Shown: positions 29,808 through 31,217 of the stretch, piece by piece
Layout: each line of letters starts with the position of its first letter
Numbering within the stretch: position 1 is the stretch's first letter
IMG/VR virus record: IMGVR_UViG_3300018418_000073
Coordinates: 1 to 31,217 of that record
Source: a virus
Strand: one strand, 5' to 3'
Length of the DNA: 31,217 nt
The notes under the pieces: generated by a model
Database searches by the model: none
The model's input: the letters and a program-made list of their open reading frames with translations, nothing else
Told to the model about the DNA's origin: nothing
Made by a program: the position numbers and the translations under genes

Positions 29808-30891
29808 GTTAGTACAAAAAGATGCTTTAGATATAGCATCACAACATAATCGCTGTGGATTAGGTATATCTATGGGTGTTGGTAAGACAAGAATTGCAAT
29901 CCAACATTTTCAAAAGAATTATGATCCGTTTATAAAAGCATTGGTTGTAATACCAAAAGTATCTATCAAAGAAGCCTGGTTAACAGAGCTTGAGAAGATG
30001 AACCTGGAACACTTACAACCACACTTTACCTTTACAACTTACTTATCTATCAATAAGCATAATCCTATGGAGTATCAGATTGTTTATTTAGATGAGTGTC
30101 ATAGTTTACTAGAGAGTCATGAACCATTTTTATCTGCATATGCAGGTAAGATCCTTGGCCTCACTGGTACACCTCCAGCACGTAAAGGAACAGAGAAATA
30201 TAGAATGGTAGAAAAATACTGTCCTATTAAATATGAGTTCTCTGTAGATGATGCAACAGATAACAACATTCTGAATGACTACAAGATTGTAGTTCATATG
30301 CTTGAACTTGCAAAGACACCAACTTATAAAAAGAAAAATAAGAGTGGTGGCTTTTGGTACACCTCTGAATATAGAGACTATGCTTATTGTAATTCACGTA
30401 TGGCTGAAGCTAATACACCGAAACAACAGCAGTTTGCTTCTATAATGAGGATGAGAGCTTTGATGGATTACACAACTAAAGAAACATATGTCAAATCTAT
30501 TCTATCCAATGTTAGCTCTAAATGTATTGTATTTGCAAACACACAAGATCAAGCCGATAGAATCTGTAGACATTCCTATCATTCTAACAATCCTAACTCT
30601 GAAGAAAACTTCAAACTATTCAGTGACGGACGCATAGATAAGATGTCTTGTGTACTTCAGCTTAGTGAAGGTGTTACAATACCTAATCTTAAGCAGGGAA
30701 TTATCATGCATGCGTATGGTAATGAGAGAAAGACGGCACAACGTATTGGTCGTTTGTTAAGATTGAATCCTACAGAGACAGCTACTTGTCATATCCTTTG
30801 TTATAAAGGAACACAAGATGAGTATTGGGTAAAGAATGCTCTAAAAGGATTTGATGAAAGTAAAATTAAATATTATAATCCTTTAGAATAA
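29794..30891 (+). CDS. Superfamily 2 DNA helicase/ATPase (365 aa)
   Basis: Helicase motifs in order: motif I MGVGKTRIA (residues 27-35), motif Ia region VVIPKVSIKEAW, motif II LDECH (99-103), motif III LTGTP (123-127), motif V region SEGVTIPNLKQG (291-302) and motif VI QRIGRLLR (316-323). These show an active ATP-driven translocase with both RecA-like domains. At 365 residues it is compact and has no large insertion, as in phage UvsW-like or minimal DEAD/DEAH helicases. It probably remodels replication or recombination intermediates. The stop shares one base with the zinc-ribbon gene start. Confidence 0.9.
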   Translation: MTHRELVQKDALDIASQHNRCGLGISMGVGKTRIAIQHFQKNYDPFIKALVVIPKVSIKEAWLTELEKMNLEHLQPHFTFTTYLSINKHNPMEYQIVYLDECHSLLESHEPFLSAYAGKILGLTGTPPARKGTEKYRMVEKYCPIKYEFSVDDATDNNILNDYKIVVHMLELAKTPTYKKKNKSGGFWYTSEYRDYAYCNSRMAEANTPKQQQFASIMRMRALMDYTTKETYVKSILSNVSSKCIVFANTQDQADRICRHSYHSNNPNSEENFKLFSDGRIDKMSCVLQLSEGVTIPNLKQGIIMHAYGNERKTAQRIGRLLRLNPTETATCHILCYKGTQDEYWVKNALKGFDESKIKYYNPLE

Positions 30892-31094
30892 TGGGAAGAA
30901 TGAAAGAGCTCTTCATGGAAATGTTAGAGCAAGAACCACTTAATGTACCACAGGAATATCCTGTCTATAAAACTGACACACTGTGTCCAAACTGTACAGA
31001 ATCAACTCTTGTACAAATGTCACATGATGAATATGCATGTGATAGATGTGCTTATAACTTTGTATCAGTAGAAGGAAGTTTAAGATTTAAGTAA
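30891..31094 (+). CDS. Zinc-ribbon protein (67 aa)
   Basis: Two CxxC pairs, LCPNCTES and YACDRCAYNF, about 20 residues apart form a zinc ribbon. The N-terminal 25 residues form an amphipathic helix (MGRMKELFMEMLEQEP). The start overlaps the helicase stop by one base (TAATG), so it may be a helicase partner. Such ribbons bind nucleic acid or other proteins. Confidence 0.7.
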   Translation: MGRMKELFMEMLEQEPLNVPQEYPVYKTDTLCPNCTESTLVQMSHDEYACDRCAYNFVSVEGSLRFK

Positions 31095-31114
31095 ACCTTT
31101 AACACCAAAGAGAA

Positions 31115-31217
31115 ATGAATGAGATTGAAATCTTCATCAACCGTATGAAGCGTATTGGTATTGAGCTTGAGCTGATGGGTAACGTCCCTTGGATATACCT
31201 ACATAGTGTCAATGGAA
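31115..31217 (+). CDS. Start of a small conserved phage protein, cut by the window
   Basis: The frame begins MNEIEIFINRMKRIGIELEL, then MGNVPWIYLHSVNG, and runs off the edge. The pattern FI.RM..IGI..EL.GN.PWIYL..VNG is one I recognise from small phage proteins with no known function. It lies 20 bases after the zinc-ribbon gene. Confidence 0.6.
   Translation, partial: MNEIEIFINRMKRIGIELELMGNVPWIYLHSVNG

Overview
The window reads as part of the genome of a tailed double-stranded DNA phage. Its host is probably a member of the Bacteroidota. The evidence is a low-GC genome, start codons that mostly lack Shine-Dalgarno sequences and sit in A-rich leaders, one promoter of the Bacteroidota type (TTTG, then TAnnTTTG) and a full virion gene set. 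The very large portal protein, the HU/IHF-like gene beside the packaging genes, and two opposed gene blocks recall crAss-like phages (Crassvirales). That placement is inference, because I could not search any database. TAG is used as an ordinary stop (for example in the GroES gene), so there is no sign of stop-codon recoding.

Left block, positions 1 to 22169, all on the minus strand: packaging and virion genes. Reading with transcription from about 22170 down, it holds: an acidic protein and a signal-peptide protein; a coiled-coil protein; a peptidoglycan amidase; a winged-helix-like and an HU/IHF-like protein; a zinc protein; a PD-(D/E)XK nuclease; a GroES co-chaperonin; the large terminase; the portal; a scaffold-like protein; the major capsid protein; head-tail or tail proteins, including a ferritin/Dps-like one; an abundant-looking 414-residue structural protein; and tail fibre proteins, the last cut by the window edge. 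Many genes overlap by 1 to 4 bases, so the packaging part is a tightly coupled operon. Three structural transcription units start from a shared AT-rich motif, a good candidate for a phage late promoter. Two strong intrinsic terminators close the capsid and 414-residue units.

Middle, 22170 to 22392: a divergent control region with GC-rich hairpins that stand out from the AT-rich background.

Right block, 22393 to 31217, all on the plus strand: early or replication-type genes. There are many small unknown proteins (several membrane proteins), a helix-turn-helix protein, an acidic-tailed protein, an HNH nuclease, three tRNA genes (Arg-TCT, Leu-TAA and a CAT tRNA), a membrane-anchored glucosaminidase, a superfamily 2 helicase and a zinc-ribbon protein. 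This block also contains several non-coding stretches of 100 to 320 bases rich in hairpins. Two end in intrinsic terminators and one is closed by a perfect 12-bp stem. These probable structured RNAs are the least explained and most interesting part of the window.
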